A stretch of DNA of 64,000 nucleotides from Leucobacter weissii (GCF_017565745.1 NZ_JAGDYM010000004.1:124001-188000); one strand, 5' to 3'. Positions 1 through 9,044 are shown, counted from the stretch's first letter. Made by a program: numbers and translations. Notes: generated by a model from the sequence alone, not told the origin.

Positions 1-317
1 GCGTAGGCCGCGGCCTCGTCCCGGCTCTGGTCGCGCATCACCGAGATGTCGGCGCCGGCGACGAACGAGCGTTCGCCCGAACCGGTCAGGATCACGCCTC
101 GGATCGACCAGTCCGGAGCATCGTCGGCAGCCCCGTCGCCGCTCCGGCCGATCCGACCGCGGAGCAGGGAGAACACCTCGCGCAACTCGGCTATCACGAG
201 AGGCGAGAGCGCGTTCAGCACCTCGGGCCGGTGCACGGAGACGGTGAGCAGACCCTCGGCGACCTCCAGGCGGAGGGAATCGAGCTCGAGATCCGCGAGT
301 TGCGCCGCGGCGGTCAT
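1..317 (-). CDS. Enoyl-CoA hydratase/isomerase family protein, N-terminal part (runs off the left edge)
   Basis: This reading frame starts with ATG at 317 and stays open to the edge of the window, giving the first ~105 residues of a crotonase-fold enzyme. The crotonase signature is visible: the HRPEVLNAL segment near residues 28-36, then GVILTGSGERSFVAGADIS, whose GAD part belongs to the oxyanion-hole region that binds the acyl-CoA thioester. Family members hydrate or isomerise enoyl-CoA in fatty-acid or amino-acid breakdown. The start is 6 nt downstream of the stop of the small membrane protein at 324-569, so the two may be co-transcribed. The C-terminal half and the catalytic Glu positions lie outside the window, so the substrate cannot be judged. 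Confidence 0.85.
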   Translation of the reverse strand, partial: MTAAAQLADLELDSLRLEVAEGLLTVSVHRPEVLNALSPLVIAELREVFSLLRGRIGRSGDGAADDAPDWSIRGVILTGSGERSFVAGADISVMRDQSRDEAAAY

Positions 318-323
318 GACGGC

Positions 324-569
324 TCAGTTCTTCTCGAAGAGGTTGCCGATGAGCTGGGCGAGGATCAGCACGATCGCCAGCAGCACGATGCCGCAGATGA
401 TGATGGCGCCCACCTGCAGCGGCTCGCCGGCCGTCGAGAACTGATCGGCCGGGTTGAACTTCTCCACGCCCTCCTCCGCGGCGAGCGCCGGGCTGGTCGT
501 GAGCACTGCGGCGACGAACACCGAGACGAGCGCGGCGGCGGCGGTGGCGATGCGGGCGATGGTCTTCAC
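324..569 (-). CDS. Small exported membrane protein, 81 aa, unknown function
   Basis: I do not recognise this protein. It begins with GTG, preceded by a good ribosome binding site (GAGGAG, 6 nt upstream). Residues 1-30 look like a signal peptide with an ALA-AE cleavage site. A short polar linker follows, then one strongly hydrophobic segment at about residues 53-76, ending in a charged tail (NLFEKN). The mature product would be a small membrane-anchored peptide facing outwards. It lies between the winged-helix gene (start at 1869) and the enoyl-CoA hydratase gene and is close enough to the latter to share a transcript. The strong start region, signal peptide and TM segment support a real gene. 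Confidence 0.6.
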   Translation of the reverse strand: MKTIARIATAAAALVSVFVAAVLTTSPALAAEEGVEKFNPADQFSTAGEPLQVGAIIICGIVLLAIVLILAQLIGNLFEKN

Positions 570-696
570 GTGGTCTCCTCGCTACGGGCGGGTGCCGGCG
601 GCTCCCGGGGTGCTGACTCTATTCTGCCGTGTCCGCGGCCGTTCCCGCGAACCGGAGCCGCCGGGCTCGGGGGGATCCGCCCCTGCGTCCCCGCGC

Positions 697-1869
697 TCAG
701 GGCGCGGTCACGGCGAACGCGATGCGGTCGAGGCCCTGGAAGGCCCCCCATTCGGCCGCTCGCTCGGCGAGCCGTTCCACCCCCGCGTCCAGCGACTCGC
801 CCGGCAGCGCGGTCGCGACGATCCCCTCGCCCTGCTTCGCGCCGCGCTTCCAGGTGCCGACGACGCGCCCGTCGCGCACGACGGTGGCGAGGAACACGCC
901 GTTGCGGCCGGGCACGATGCGGGCGAAATGCCCCGGCTCGAGCTGCGCGGATCGATCCTGATAGCCGAGCAGGTGCTCGTCGAAGGCGGGGAGCAGCAGC
1001 CAGTCGGCGGCCTCGGCGCCGGATCCGGCTCCCGTGCCCGCGCCGCTCGGGCCGGGAATCCGGTCGAGCGCGCCCGGAGCCGCCCAGAGTTCCCCGGCGT
1101 CTTCCACCGGGATCGGGACGAGCCGTCCGGCGTCCGAGGCGAGCGAGACCGCTCGCCGGGACTCTCCCACGGTCATCCCCGACCACCAGGCGAGATCCTT
1201 CACGGACACCGCCCCGCGAGGCGAGGCGTAGCGGACGGCGAGTTCGGCCAGCGCCTCGTCGCCGCCGAGCCGCCGGGGAGCGGTGATCCACTCCTCTGCG
1301 GAGACCAGTCTCGGTTCGTCGCCTCCCGACACCGGGCCGAACACCGCGAGCCCGTTCTGGCAGAGCCACCAGACGAGGTGATAGCGCCAGTTGCTCTTCC
1401 ACTCGATCCCCGCCTCCGTCCACGTGGCGGCGAGCTCGTCGCGGTCGAGTGCGGCCCCGCCCCGCAGCGCGGCGACCGACACCTCCACGAGCTGTTCCAG
1501 AACCGCGTCGTCCAGTCCGAGGAACTCGCGCCGCCTGGGGGCGTCCTTGAGCACGCGGTGATTGGTGGCGGTCTGCAGCCAGCCGATGTCCTCCGCGGCG
1601 ACCACGTGCACCGTGCCCCGCATCGGCCAGGATCGGACGAGCGTGCCCGCGTCGAAGGCGGCGTGCACGTGCTCGACCTCGATGCCGGGGGTGCGCACGC
1701 CGAGGGCCCAACGCGACGAGCGCCAGTCCTGCCCCTGCAGGGCGAGCATGCGACGAGCCGTCGCGGCCGCGCGCTCGGCGCCGGATCCCTCGCCCCGAGC
1801 GTCTGCGGGGAGTCCCTGCGCAGCCAGCCGCAGCCGCCGCAGTTCGCTCGCGGTCAACGCTCGGCGCAT
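697..1869 (-). CDS. Winged-helix DNA-binding protein, AlkZ/YcaQ-like (HTH_42 family)
   Basis: 390 aa. The protein matches the HTH_42 family that contains the DNA glycosylases AlkZ and YcaQ, which excise bulky or crosslinked alkylated bases. A Gln-x-Gln triad occurs at residues 45-47 (ALQGQDW). In AlkZ a QxQ motif at the equivalent N-terminal place is catalytic, whereas YcaQ carries QxD, so the AlkZ-like form is seen here. Other landmarks are RSWPMRGTVHVVA (family core) and the late VGTWKRG segment. The start ATG is 7 nt downstream of a TAGACT hexamer, so the mRNA is probably leaderless. Many actinobacteria carry several HTH_42 paralogues without proven glycosylase activity, so enzymatic function is inferred. 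Confidence 0.75.
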   Translation of the reverse strand: MRRALTASELRRLRLAAQGLPADARGEGSGAERAAATARRMLALQGQDWRSSRWALGVRTPGIEVEHVHAAFDAGTLVRSWPMRGTVHVVAAEDIGWLQTATNHRVLKDAPRRREFLGLDDAVLEQLVEVSVAALRGGAALDRDELAATWTEAGIEWKSNWRYHLVWWLCQNGLAVFGPVSGGDEPRLVSAEEWITAPRRLGGDEALAELAVRYASPRGAVSVKDLAWWSGMTVGESRRAVSLASDAGRLVPIPVEDAGELWAAPGALDRIPGPSGAGTGAGSGAEAADWLLLPAFDEHLLGYQDRSAQLEPGHFARIVPGRNGVFLATVVRDGRVVGTWKRGAKQGEGIVATALPGESLDAGVERLAERAAEWGAFQGLDRIAFAVTAP

Positions 1870-1875
1870 GCGGCG

Positions 1876-1881
1876 AGTCTA
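1876..1881 (-). promoter_or_regulatory. -10 element of a probable leaderless promoter (winged-helix gene)
   Basis: TAGACT on the minus strand, 6 nt before the ATG at 1869, with no Shine-Dalgarno sequence between. Transcription would begin at or next to the start codon. No good -35 hexamer is obvious. Confidence 0.45.
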
Positions 1882-1936
1882 TCGTCGTTCCGTCGGTTCG
1901 TCCTTCCGCCCGAGGCTCTCCGCGCGGGAAGGCGCC

Positions 1937-3517
1937 TCAGTCGCGGTAGCCGGTCGAGTAGACCGCGCCTCCCGAGCTCTGGGCACGACGGCCGCTGCGG
2001 CGCTGGCCGCCTTCGGCACCGCGGCGCTGGCCGCCCGTGCCCTGACCCTGGGAGTTCTGGTGCTGCTGGCTCCTCTGGCCCTGCTGCCCCTGGTTCTGCG
2101 ACTGACGCGCCGGCTGGCCCTGGCGCTGCCCGGACTGGCCCGATCCCGTCCGCGGCGCCTGGGAGGAGCCCTGTCCCTGCGCGCCGGAGCCCGCCGCTCC
2201 GCGACCCCGGCCGCCGCGCGAGCGCTTGCGCTTGGCGTTGGCCCCCGTGGAGCGGCCCTCGCCCGGCGCGGAGTGGCCCGCGGCCCGCTGCTGCGCGGTC
2301 TGGGCGGCCGCCCGGCGGCGTTCGGTCTCGCGCGCGTCGACGCGGGGCGCGACCTCGCCGATCAGCTCGACGACCTCGGGGTCGCCCGTGGTCACGGGTC
2401 GCGGCGTCACCCGGATCTTCGCGGCGCGCAGCAGCTGCCGCATCTCGCCGCGCTGCTCGGGCAGCACGACGGTCACGACGTCTCCCTCGTTGCCGGCCCG
2501 CGCGGTGCGCCCGGAGCGGTGCAGATACGCCTTGTGCTCGACCGGCGGATCGACGTGCACGACCAGGTCGACGCCGTCGACGTGCACGCCGCGCGCGGCG
2601 ACGTCGGTCGCCACGAGCACCTTCGCCTCGCCGCTCACGAACTCGGCGAGGTTGCGGTCGCGTGCATTCTGCGACAGGTTGCCCTGCAGCTCCACGGCCG
2701 GGATGCCGCGCGCCGTGAGCTGCTTCGCGAGCTTCTTGGCCTGGTGCTTCATGCGCGTGAAGAGGATCCGCCGCTCGGAGCCGCTCGCGAGCGCCTCGAT
2801 CAGCGCGTTCTTCTGCTCCGTGCCCGCCACTTCGAAGACGTGGTGGGTCAGCTGCGGCACCGGCGACTCGGCGCTGTCGACCGAGTGCAGGATCGGGTCG
2901 TGCAGATACTTCTTCACGACGTTGTCGACCCCGTTGTCGAGGGTCGCGCTGAAGAGCAGCCGCTGGCCCTGCTTCGGCGTGGCGTTCAGGATGCGCGTGA
3001 CGACGGGCAGGAAGCCCATGTCGGCCATGTGATCCGCCTCGTCGAGCACGGTGATCTCGACGCCGTCGAGGCTGATGAGCCGCTGGCGCATCAGGTCGTC
3101 GAGGCGCCCGGGGGCCGCGACCACGATGTCGACGCCGCGCTCGAGCACGGCCTCCTGCCGACGCTGCGGCACGCCGCCGAAGATCGTGGTGACGCGCACG
3201 CCGACGGGATCGGCCAGCATCTTCACGGTCTCGGCGATCTGGGTGACCAGCTCGCGGGTGGGGGCGAGCACGATGCCGCGCGGGCGGTTCGGCCTGCGCT
3301 TGGCCTCGACGTCGCCGGCGAGGCGCGCGACGAGCGGGATCGCGAAGGCGATGGTCTTGCCGCTGCCGGTGCGCCCGCGGCCGAGCACGTCGCGGCCCGT
3401 GAGGGTGTCGGGGAGCGTGTCGCGCTGGATCGGGAAGGGGGAGGTCTTGCCGTTCTTCTCGAGTGCGTGCGCGAGCGGAGCGGGCACGCCGAGATCGGCG
3501 AATGAGGGAGTGGTCAC
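1937..3517 (-). CDS. DEAD-box ATP-dependent RNA helicase
   Basis: 526 aa from the GTG at 3517, preceded by AAAGG 5 nt upstream. The frame stays open further upstream, but that part is a non-homologous arginine-rich tail and the Q-motif begins right after this GTG (SFADLG). All core motifs are present in order: Q-motif, Walker A (RTGSGKT), PTRELV, APGRLDDL, DEAD (VLDEADHMADMGF), SAT (LLFSATL), VATDVAARG and HRSGRTARAG. Such helicases unwind RNA duplexes in ribosome assembly, mRNA decay or cold adaptation. After about residue 415 comes a low-complexity tail rich in Gly, Gln, Ser and Arg (GGRGRG blocks, then repeated QGQ/QSQ), probably an unstructured RNA-binding region. It is transcribed away from the GNAT-AAA gene at 3771. 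Confidence 0.93.
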   Translation of the reverse strand: MTTPSFADLGVPAPLAHALEKNGKTSPFPIQRDTLPDTLTGRDVLGRGRTGSGKTIAFAIPLVARLAGDVEAKRRPNRPRGIVLAPTRELVTQIAETVKMLADPVGVRVTTIFGGVPQRRQEAVLERGVDIVVAAPGRLDDLMRQRLISLDGVEITVLDEADHMADMGFLPVVTRILNATPKQGQRLLFSATLDNGVDNVVKKYLHDPILHSVDSAESPVPQLTHHVFEVAGTEQKNALIEALASGSERRILFTRMKHQAKKLAKQLTARGIPAVELQGNLSQNARDRNLAEFVSGEAKVLVATDVAARGVHVDGVDLVVHVDPPVEHKAYLHRSGRTARAGNEGDVVTVVLPEQRGEMRQLLRAAKIRVTPRPVTTGDPEVVELIGEVAPRVDARETERRRAAAQTAQQRAAGHSAPGEGRSTGANAKRKRSRGGRGRGAAGSGAQGQGSSQAPRTGSGQSGQRQGQPARQSQNQGQQGQRSQQHQNSQGQGTGGQRRGAEGGQRRSGRRAQSSGGAVYSTGYRD

Positions 3518-3770
3518 GGTGACCTTTCGTGGTGATGGCGGCGCAGAGCGACGGCCGGGGCCTTCGGCTCCCGGGAATCGTGCATCGCTGCCGGATCGGC
3601 GAGTGCGCGGGACCGCGCATCCGTTCGCCGCGGAGAAAACACGCGCGCCCTGGGGCTCGTGAGGAATGTCAGCGACGATGGGGCCCTCGGATCGGGCCCG
3701 TGCTCTGAAGTCTAGCGGATGTTCCGCAGAGCGGCTGTCAGAATCCGTTCCGATCTGCGAGGATGCCTCC

Positions 3771-5054
3771 ATGGGACGCGTGCACATCCGTGAGTTTCAC
3801 GATGACGACCTCGACGCGGTCGTGGGGCTCTGGTGGGAGGCCGCCTCCTCGGCCGAGCCGCCGGTCTACTCGCTCGCCGAGGTGACGGCCTCCTGCCGCG
3901 AGGACCACGCGGTCGTCGCGGTGCAGGACGACCGCGTGGTCGCCGCCGCGGTGGGGCGCGCGGCGCACGCCCAGGGGTGGATCGTGTTCTTCGGCGTGGC
4001 GGAGCACTCCCGCTCCGAGAACGTGTCGGCCGTGCTGCTCGACGCGCTCGAACGGCGGATGCTGCCGCTCGGGATCTCCACGCTCTCGGTGCTCATGCCC
4101 GAGGACGGCCGCATCGATCTGCTCACCTCCAACGGCTTCCGCCTCCGCCACCGCCTGCGCTACCTCGAACGGCGGCTGCCGGTGCAGCGGCGCGAGCTCG
4201 ATCTGCTGAAGGACGTCGGCGGGCGGATCCTCCCTCGGCATCTCTGGGATCAGGTGGCGGGCATGCACCACGAGAAGCAACTCCTCGAGGAGCGACTGGT
4301 CGCTCCGCTCGCGCAGCCGGATCTGGCCGACCGCTACGGCGTGGTTCCGCCGCGCGCCGTGATGCTCTTCGGTCCCCCCGGCACCGGCAAGACCACCTTC
4401 GCGAAGGCCGTCGCCTCGCGCCTCGACTGGCCGTTCGTCGAGGTGTTCCCCTCGCGGCTGGGCGACGGCGGCACGGGGATGGCGGCGTCGCTGCGCGGGA
4501 TCTTCGAACGGATCGATCAACTCGAGCACGCCGTGGTGTTCATCGACGAGGTCGAGGAGATCGCCTCTCAGCGCCGGGGCGATCCGCCCTCTCCGACGCA
4601 GGGCGTCACGAACGAGCTCTTGAAGATCGTCGCCGACTTCCGCGCGCGCGAGGGGCTGCTGCTCATCTGCGCGACGAACTTCGTGCGCGCCCTCGACGCG
4701 GCCTTCCTGCGGCACGGACGGTTCGACTACGTGCTGCCGATCGGTCTGCCCGACCGAGAGGCGCGGGATGCCATCTGGCGGCGCTACGTGCCTCCCGAGA
4801 TCATCTCCGCGATCGACGTCCCGATGCTCGTCGAACGCAGTGAGGGCCTCACCCCCGCCGATATCGAGTACGCGGCGCGGCGCGCTTCCCAGGAGGGACT
4901 CGCCCGGGAGCTGCGCGCCGAGACGGCGCCGGCGGCCCGGGCGGAGCTCGCGACGGTCGACTACCTCGAGGCTCTCGCCGCGACCCGGGCGACGGTGTCG
5001 GCGGCCGAGGTGGAGGCGTTCCTCCAGGACATCGAGGCGCTCGCGAGACTGTAG
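3771..5054 (+). CDS. GNAT acetyltransferase-AAA+ ATPase fusion protein
   Basis: 427 aa. I chose ATG 3771 because a GAGG site precedes it and the GNAT fold starts at once (VHIREFHDDDLDAVVGLW). Residues 1-135 look like a GNAT domain: beta strands around 47-62 and 69-76, the AEHSRSENVSAVLL segment that would hold the acetyl-CoA loop, and NGFRLRHRLRYLERRL closing the fold. Residues 150-427 are an AAA+ module of the FtsH/VPS4 type: Walker A GPPGTGKT (201-208), Walker B VVFIDE (255-260), sensor-1 ATN (301-303), Arg-finger region RHGRFD (314-319), and a C-terminal helical lid. No protease or DNA-binding domain is seen. A role as chaperone or remodelling ATPase controlled by or delivering acetylation is inference. 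It is a single-gene unit. Confidence 0.82.
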   Translation: MGRVHIREFHDDDLDAVVGLWWEAASSAEPPVYSLAEVTASCREDHAVVAVQDDRVVAAAVGRAAHAQGWIVFFGVAEHSRSENVSAVLLDALERRMLPLGISTLSVLMPEDGRIDLLTSNGFRLRHRLRYLERRLPVQRRELDLLKDVGGRILPRHLWDQVAGMHHEKQLLEERLVAPLAQPDLADRYGVVPPRAVMLFGPPGTGKTTFAKAVASRLDWPFVEVFPSRLGDGGTGMAASLRGIFERIDQLEHAVVFIDEVEEIASQRRGDPPSPTQGVTNELLKIVADFRAREGLLLICATNFVRALDAAFLRHGRFDYVLPIGLPDREARDAIWRRYVPPEIISAIDVPMLVERSEGLTPADIEYAARRASQEGLARELRAETAPAARAELATVDYLEALAATRATVSAAEVEAFLQDIEALARL

Positions 5055-5058
5055 GCCG

Positions 5059-5104
5059 CGTCTCTCGGCCCTCCGCCGGCCGCGCCGGCGCGGTGCGGGA
5101 GACG
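5059..5104 (+). terminator. GC-rich stem-loop after the GNAT-AAA gene
   Basis: CGTCTC at 5059-5064 pairs with GAGACG at 5099-5104, and an inner GCCGGC...GCCGGC pair lies at 5075-5089. It starts 5 nt after the stop codon. There is no U-tract, so it may be a weak or factor-assisted terminator. Confidence 0.35.
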
Positions 5105-5201
5105 AGGGGTCGAGCGGGCGGGGTCGCGAGCGCCCCGGATGTCGGCGGTGCACCGTAGTGTGTGAGCAGCGACCGGAACCGGCTAGGAAGGGGGATCGCT
5201 G

Positions 5202-8200
5202 ATGTTCGTGCAGCGGGAGGGCGAAGGGCTGCGCCTCGTCACGAGCGCGAGCGATCTCACTGCCGCGAGCTCCTGCGAGTTCGCCTTCCTGCGCCGGGTG
5301 GATGCGAGACTGGGGCGTGAGGTCGAGGTGCCGCCCGACGACGACCCGATGCTCGCGCGGGCCGCGCGGATGGGCGACGCCCACGAGGATCGGGTGCTCG
5401 CGGCGTATCGCGCCGAGTTCGGCGAGGGCGGGATCGGCGCCGCCGGCGGCGTGATCGAGATCGAGCGGGCCGATTCGCGCGACCCGGCCGCGCTGCTGGC
5501 GGCCCAGGAGGCGACGGTGGCCGCGCTCATGGGCGGGGCGGACATCGTGTTCCAGGCGACGTTCTTCACGCGGAATCTTCAGGTGGGGGTGCAGCGCGTT
5601 CCCGCGGATCCGGCGATCGGCTTCGTCGGCTACGCGGACTTCCTCGCCCGCACCGCGGACGGGTCCTACGAGGTTCAGGACACCAAGCTCGCCCGCCGCG
5701 CCAAGGTCACGGCGCTCATGCAGCTGGCGGCATATGCCGAGCAGTTGGAGCGGTTGGGCGTTCCCGTCTCTCCCGAGGCGGTGCTGATCCTCGGCGACGG
5801 GGCGCGCAGCCGCCATCGTCTGGACGACATCGCTCCGGTGTTCCGCGCGCGGCGGGTGCGGCTGCACGAGATCCTGCTGCGGCGCGTGCGGGCGGTCGGG
5901 GCCGATGGTCGTCGCGAGAGCGCCGCGGCCGTGAGCTGGCGCGCGGACGATGTGGTCGCCTGCGGGCGTTGCGAGGTGTGCGGCCCGGAGGTCGCGTCGG
6001 CTCGGGATCCTCTGCTCATCGCCGGCGTGCGGATGGCGCAGCGGGATCGGCTGATCGGCGCGGGGTTCGACACCATCGACGGCGTCGCGGCCGCGCTGCC
6101 CGCCATCATCTCCGGCGCGGTGAGCGTGGACGGCGTCGGGCGGGCCGTGCTGCAGCGCCTGGCCGAGCAGGCCGCGTTGCAGATCGAGGCGGTGGAGGCC
6201 GAGCCCCCGCCGTTCCGGGTCGCCGAACCGGCCGCCCTCGCTGCGCTGCCGCCTCCGAACCCCGGCGACCTGTTCTTCGACTTCGAGGGCGACCCGCTCT
6301 ACCGCGAACCGGGAGCCGGCGAGCGCGCGCGCTGGGGTCTCGACTACCTCTTCGGAACGATCGACGCGCACGAGCGATTCACCCCGCTGTGGGCGCACGA
6401 CCTCCGGGCGGAGCGCCGGGCACTCGAAGAGTTCCTGGCGCTGGTCGCCGAGCGGCGGAGACGGTACCCCGGCCTGCGCATCTACCACTACGCCTCCTAC
6501 GAGCGCACGCATCTGCTCTCGATCGCGGCCCGCCACGGCGTCGGCGAGGCCGAGGTCGACCGGTTGCTGCGCGAGCACGTGCTCGTCGACCTCTACCCGA
6601 TCGTGCGGCGCGCCCTGCGCGTCGGATCCCGCTCCTACTCGATCAAGAAACTGGAGCCCCTCTACATGGGTGACGAACTGCGCGACGAGGACGGGGTGAC
6701 CAGCGCGGGGCAGTCGATCACGGAGTACGCGGAGGCGAGCGCACTCGTGAGATCGTCGGATGCGGTCGAGCGCGCGGAGGGGCAGCGCCGGCTCGACGCG
6801 ATCGCCGACTACAACCGCTACGACTGCGTCTCGACGCTGCGCCTGCGGGACTGGCTGCTGCGCCTGGCCGCCGAGCACGATGTGCCGCCGTTCGACCCGG
6901 TCCGAGCCGAGGAGGACGGAGACGGTCCCGAACTCGAGCTGAGCTCGCTCGCCGCCGAGCTGACGCGGTACGCGGCACTGGCCGAGGATCCTGCAGACCG
7001 CCGCGCGGCGGCCCTCGCGGGCAGCGCGATCGACTACTACCAGAGGGAGCAGAAATCGTTCTGGTGGGCGCACTTCGCACGGCTCGTCGATCCGATCGAG
7101 GAGTGGGCGGACACCCGGGACGTGCTGGTCGTCGACACCGCAGCCAGCGCCGTGGAGAGCGATTGGCGAGAGCCGGAAGGCCGGCAGCGGAAGCACCGAC
7201 GGAGGCTGCGGCTGCGCGGGCAGTTCGCGCCCGGCAGCTCGCCGAAGCCCGGGAGCGAGGGATACCTGCTCTACGACTTCCCCGCGCCCTTCGCCCAGGC
7301 GGGCGGCGGTCCCGGTGCTCGTGGCGCCCGTCTCGCGAGCATCGTCGAGCGGCACCCCGACGGGGTCACGGTGGAGGAGACGCGGGCGGCGGAAGCGGTC
7401 GCCTACCGGGAGCTGCCCGTGGCGCTGACTCCGGGACCGCCGCCTCCGCCCGGCGCCCAGAAGCCGGCCATCGAGGAGTGGGGCGCGACCCTGGCCGCCT
7501 CTCTCGACAGCGGATACTTCCTCGCGGACCCGGTGGTCGATCTGATGCGGCGGGTGCCGCCGCGGTTGCGCGGGGGAGCGGCGCTCGTCGCTCCCGGCTC
7601 GCCGGAGGCCCGCAGCGCCTTCGCGGGCGACGACTCGGGCGTCACGGGCGCCGTCGTGGACAGTCTGCGGCGGCTCGACCGCTCGGCTCTCGCCGTGCAG
7701 GGCCCGCCGGGAACGGGCAAGACCTACCTCGCGGCCCGGGTGATCCGCACCCTCGTCGAGCGCGACGGCTGGCGGATCGGGGTCGTGGCTCAATCGCATC
7801 GGGTGGTCGAGAACGTGCTCGAGGGCGCCGTGCGCGCCGGTCTCGATCCGAGTCTCGTGGGCAAGGTGCCGCAGGGCGGGCGGATCGAGGAGGGCGGCCT
7901 CCGGCCTGCCTACACGGTCCTCCCGAGGAACGGGCACGACGCCTTCCTGCGAGCGGCCGCCGCGGCCGGTCGGGGTGCCGTGGTGGGCGGCACCGCCTGG
8001 GATTTCAGCAACGCGTCGCGTGTGGCTCGTCGCAGCCTCGACCTGCTGGTGATCGACGAGGCGGGGCAGTTCTCGCTCGCGCCGACGATCGCCGCCTCCG
8101 TCTCTGCCGAGCGCCTGCTGCTGCTCGGCGACCCGCAGCAGTTGCCGCAGGTTTCTCAGGGGGTGCATCCGGAACCCGTCGACACCTCCGCGCTCGGCTG

Positions 8201-8858
8201 GCTGCTGGGCGGCCGGGGGACCATACCCGAGGGATCGGGCTACTTCCTGGCCGAAACGCGCCGCATGCGGCCGGAACTCGCGGATGTGGTCTCCGACCTG
8301 GCCTACGAGGGGCGCCTGCGCGCCCACCCCGACGCAGCTCTGCGGGAAGTCAGCGGAGCCGGGCCGGCCGGTCTCGTCTGGCACCCGGTCGACCACGCGG
8401 GCAACGCCACGAGCTCGCCGGAGGAGGCCGCCGGAGCGGTGCGGATCGCCCGGGAGGTGCTGCGCGGCCGGCTGCGCGAACCCGGCCGCGCCGAGCGGTC
8501 GCTCACCCCGGCCGATCTGATCGTGGTGGCCGCCTACAACGCTCAGGTCGAGTGCGTCGCCGAGGCGTGCGCCGTCGCGGGGCTCGGCGACGTCCGCGTC
8601 GGCACCGTCGACAAGTTCCAGGGCCAGGAAGCGGCGGTCGCCATCGTCACCCTCGCGGCGTCGAGCCCCGCCGACGTACCGCGCGGGCTCGAGTTCCTCC
8701 TCCTGCGCAACCGCCTGAACGTCGCGATCAGCCGGGCCCAGTGGTCGGCGCATCTCGTCTCGTCACCGCACCTCGGCGACGGGCTGCCGGGCTCCGCCGA
8801 GGGGCTGGCCGCGCTCGCGGGTTATCTGCGCCTCCTCGAGCGCGCGGTTCGCCCCTGA
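5202..8858 (+). CDS. TM0106-family RecB-like nuclease fused to a Dna2/Upf1-type SF1 helicase
   Basis: 1218 aa; ATG 5202 has AGGGGG about 8 nt upstream. The N-terminus is a Cas4/RecB-like PD-(D/E)XK nuclease: GYADFL near residue 145 and EVQDTKLA near 160 supply the acidic residues and lysine, and CGRCEVCG near 253 gives part of a cysteine cluster that in relatives binds zinc or an Fe-S cluster. A DEDD/RNase H-like exonuclease segment follows (LFFDFEGDPLYR, ~360). The C-terminal third is an SF1 helicase: QGPPGTGKTYLA (~834), VIDEAGQ (~951), LLGDPQQLP, DKFQGQEA and the late NVAISRAQ. These proteins are predicted to act in DNA end processing or repair. It stands alone and appears intact. Confidence 0.9.
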   Translation: MFVQREGEGLRLVTSASDLTAASSCEFAFLRRVDARLGREVEVPPDDDPMLARAARMGDAHEDRVLAAYRAEFGEGGIGAAGGVIEIERADSRDPAALLAAQEATVAALMGGADIVFQATFFTRNLQVGVQRVPADPAIGFVGYADFLARTADGSYEVQDTKLARRAKVTALMQLAAYAEQLERLGVPVSPEAVLILGDGARSRHRLDDIAPVFRARRVRLHEILLRRVRAVGADGRRESAAAVSWRADDVVACGRCEVCGPEVASARDPLLIAGVRMAQRDRLIGAGFDTIDGVAAALPAIISGAVSVDGVGRAVLQRLAEQAALQIEAVEAEPPPFRVAEPAALAALPPPNPGDLFFDFEGDPLYREPGAGERARWGLDYLFGTIDAHERFTPLWAHDLRAERRALEEFLALVAERRRRYPGLRIYHYASYERTHLLSIAARHGVGEAEVDRLLREHVLVDLYPIVRRALRVGSRSYSIKKLEPLYMGDELRDEDGVTSAGQSITEYAEASALVRSSDAVERAEGQRRLDAIADYNRYDCVSTLRLRDWLLRLAAEHDVPPFDPVRAEEDGDGPELELSSLAAELTRYAALAEDPADRRAAALAGSAIDYYQREQKSFWWAHFARLVDPIEEWADTRDVLVVDTAASAVESDWREPEGRQRKHRRRLRLRGQFAPGSSPKPGSEGYLLYDFPAPFAQAGGGPGARGARLASIVERHPDGVTVEETRAAEAVAYRELPVALTPGPPPPPGAQKPAIEEWGATLAASLDSGYFLADPVVDLMRRVPPRLRGGAALVAPGSPEARSAFAGDDSGVTGAVVDSLRRLDRSALAVQGPPGTGKTYLAARVIRTLVERDGWRIGVVAQSHRVVENVLEGAVRAGLDPSLVGKVPQGGRIEEGGLRPAYTVLPRNGHDAFLRAAAAAGRGAVVGGTAWDFSNASRVARRSLDLLVIDEAGQFSLAPTIAASVSAERLLLLGDPQQLPQVSQGVHPEPVDTSALGWLLGGRGTIPEGSGYFLAETRRMRPELADVVSDLAYEGRLRAHPDAALREVSGAGPAGLVWHPVDHAGNATSSPEEAAGAVRIAREVLRGRLREPGRAERSLTPADLIVVAAYNAQVECVAEACAVAGLGDVRVGTVDKFQGQEAAVAIVTLAASSPADVPRGLEFLLLRNRLNVAISRAQWSAHLVSSPHLGDGLPGSAEGLAALAGYLRLLERAVRP

Positions 8859-8930
8859 TCGGTCGACCGCGCGATCCGGTGCGCGCCTGCGTGCCGCTTC
8901 GGGGTGCTCTGCCCCCGTGCGCGCGCCTGA

Positions 8931-9002
8931 TCTGGCTGAGATTGCAGTTCGGGCTGATCCTCCGGCAGCGAAGGCTCCTCCAGAACCGCAACCTCAGCCA
9001 GA
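8931..9002. repeat. Imperfect inverted repeat (~22-bp arms) upstream of the aminotransferase gene
   Basis: TCTGGCTGAGATTGCAGTTC starting at 8931 is almost the reverse complement of the segment ending at 9002 (about 3 mismatches in 22-23 bp). The spacer is about 26 bp and contains a smaller GATC-centred dyad. It lies between the stop at 8858 and the start at 9057. It could terminate upstream transcription, bind a regulator, or be a relic of a small mobile repeat. Confidence 0.5.
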
Positions 9003-9044
9003 AGCGCGGGGCTCCGCCCGCCGGGTGGAAATGCCAGAAGGGGG

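Noticed and set aside
3518-3787. N-terminal extension of the DEAD-box helicase up to 3787
   Set aside because: The extension overlaps the GNAT-AAA gene start and has no helicase similarity; GTG 3517 has a good RBS directly before the Q-motif.
3738-8753. Minus-strand open frame of 1671 codons opposite the GNAT-AAA and RecB-like genes
   Set aside because: It is antisense to two genes with complete conserved domains, is extremely rich in Arg/Gly/His/Pro, and shows no recognisable motif; it reflects lack of stop codons in GC-rich DNA.
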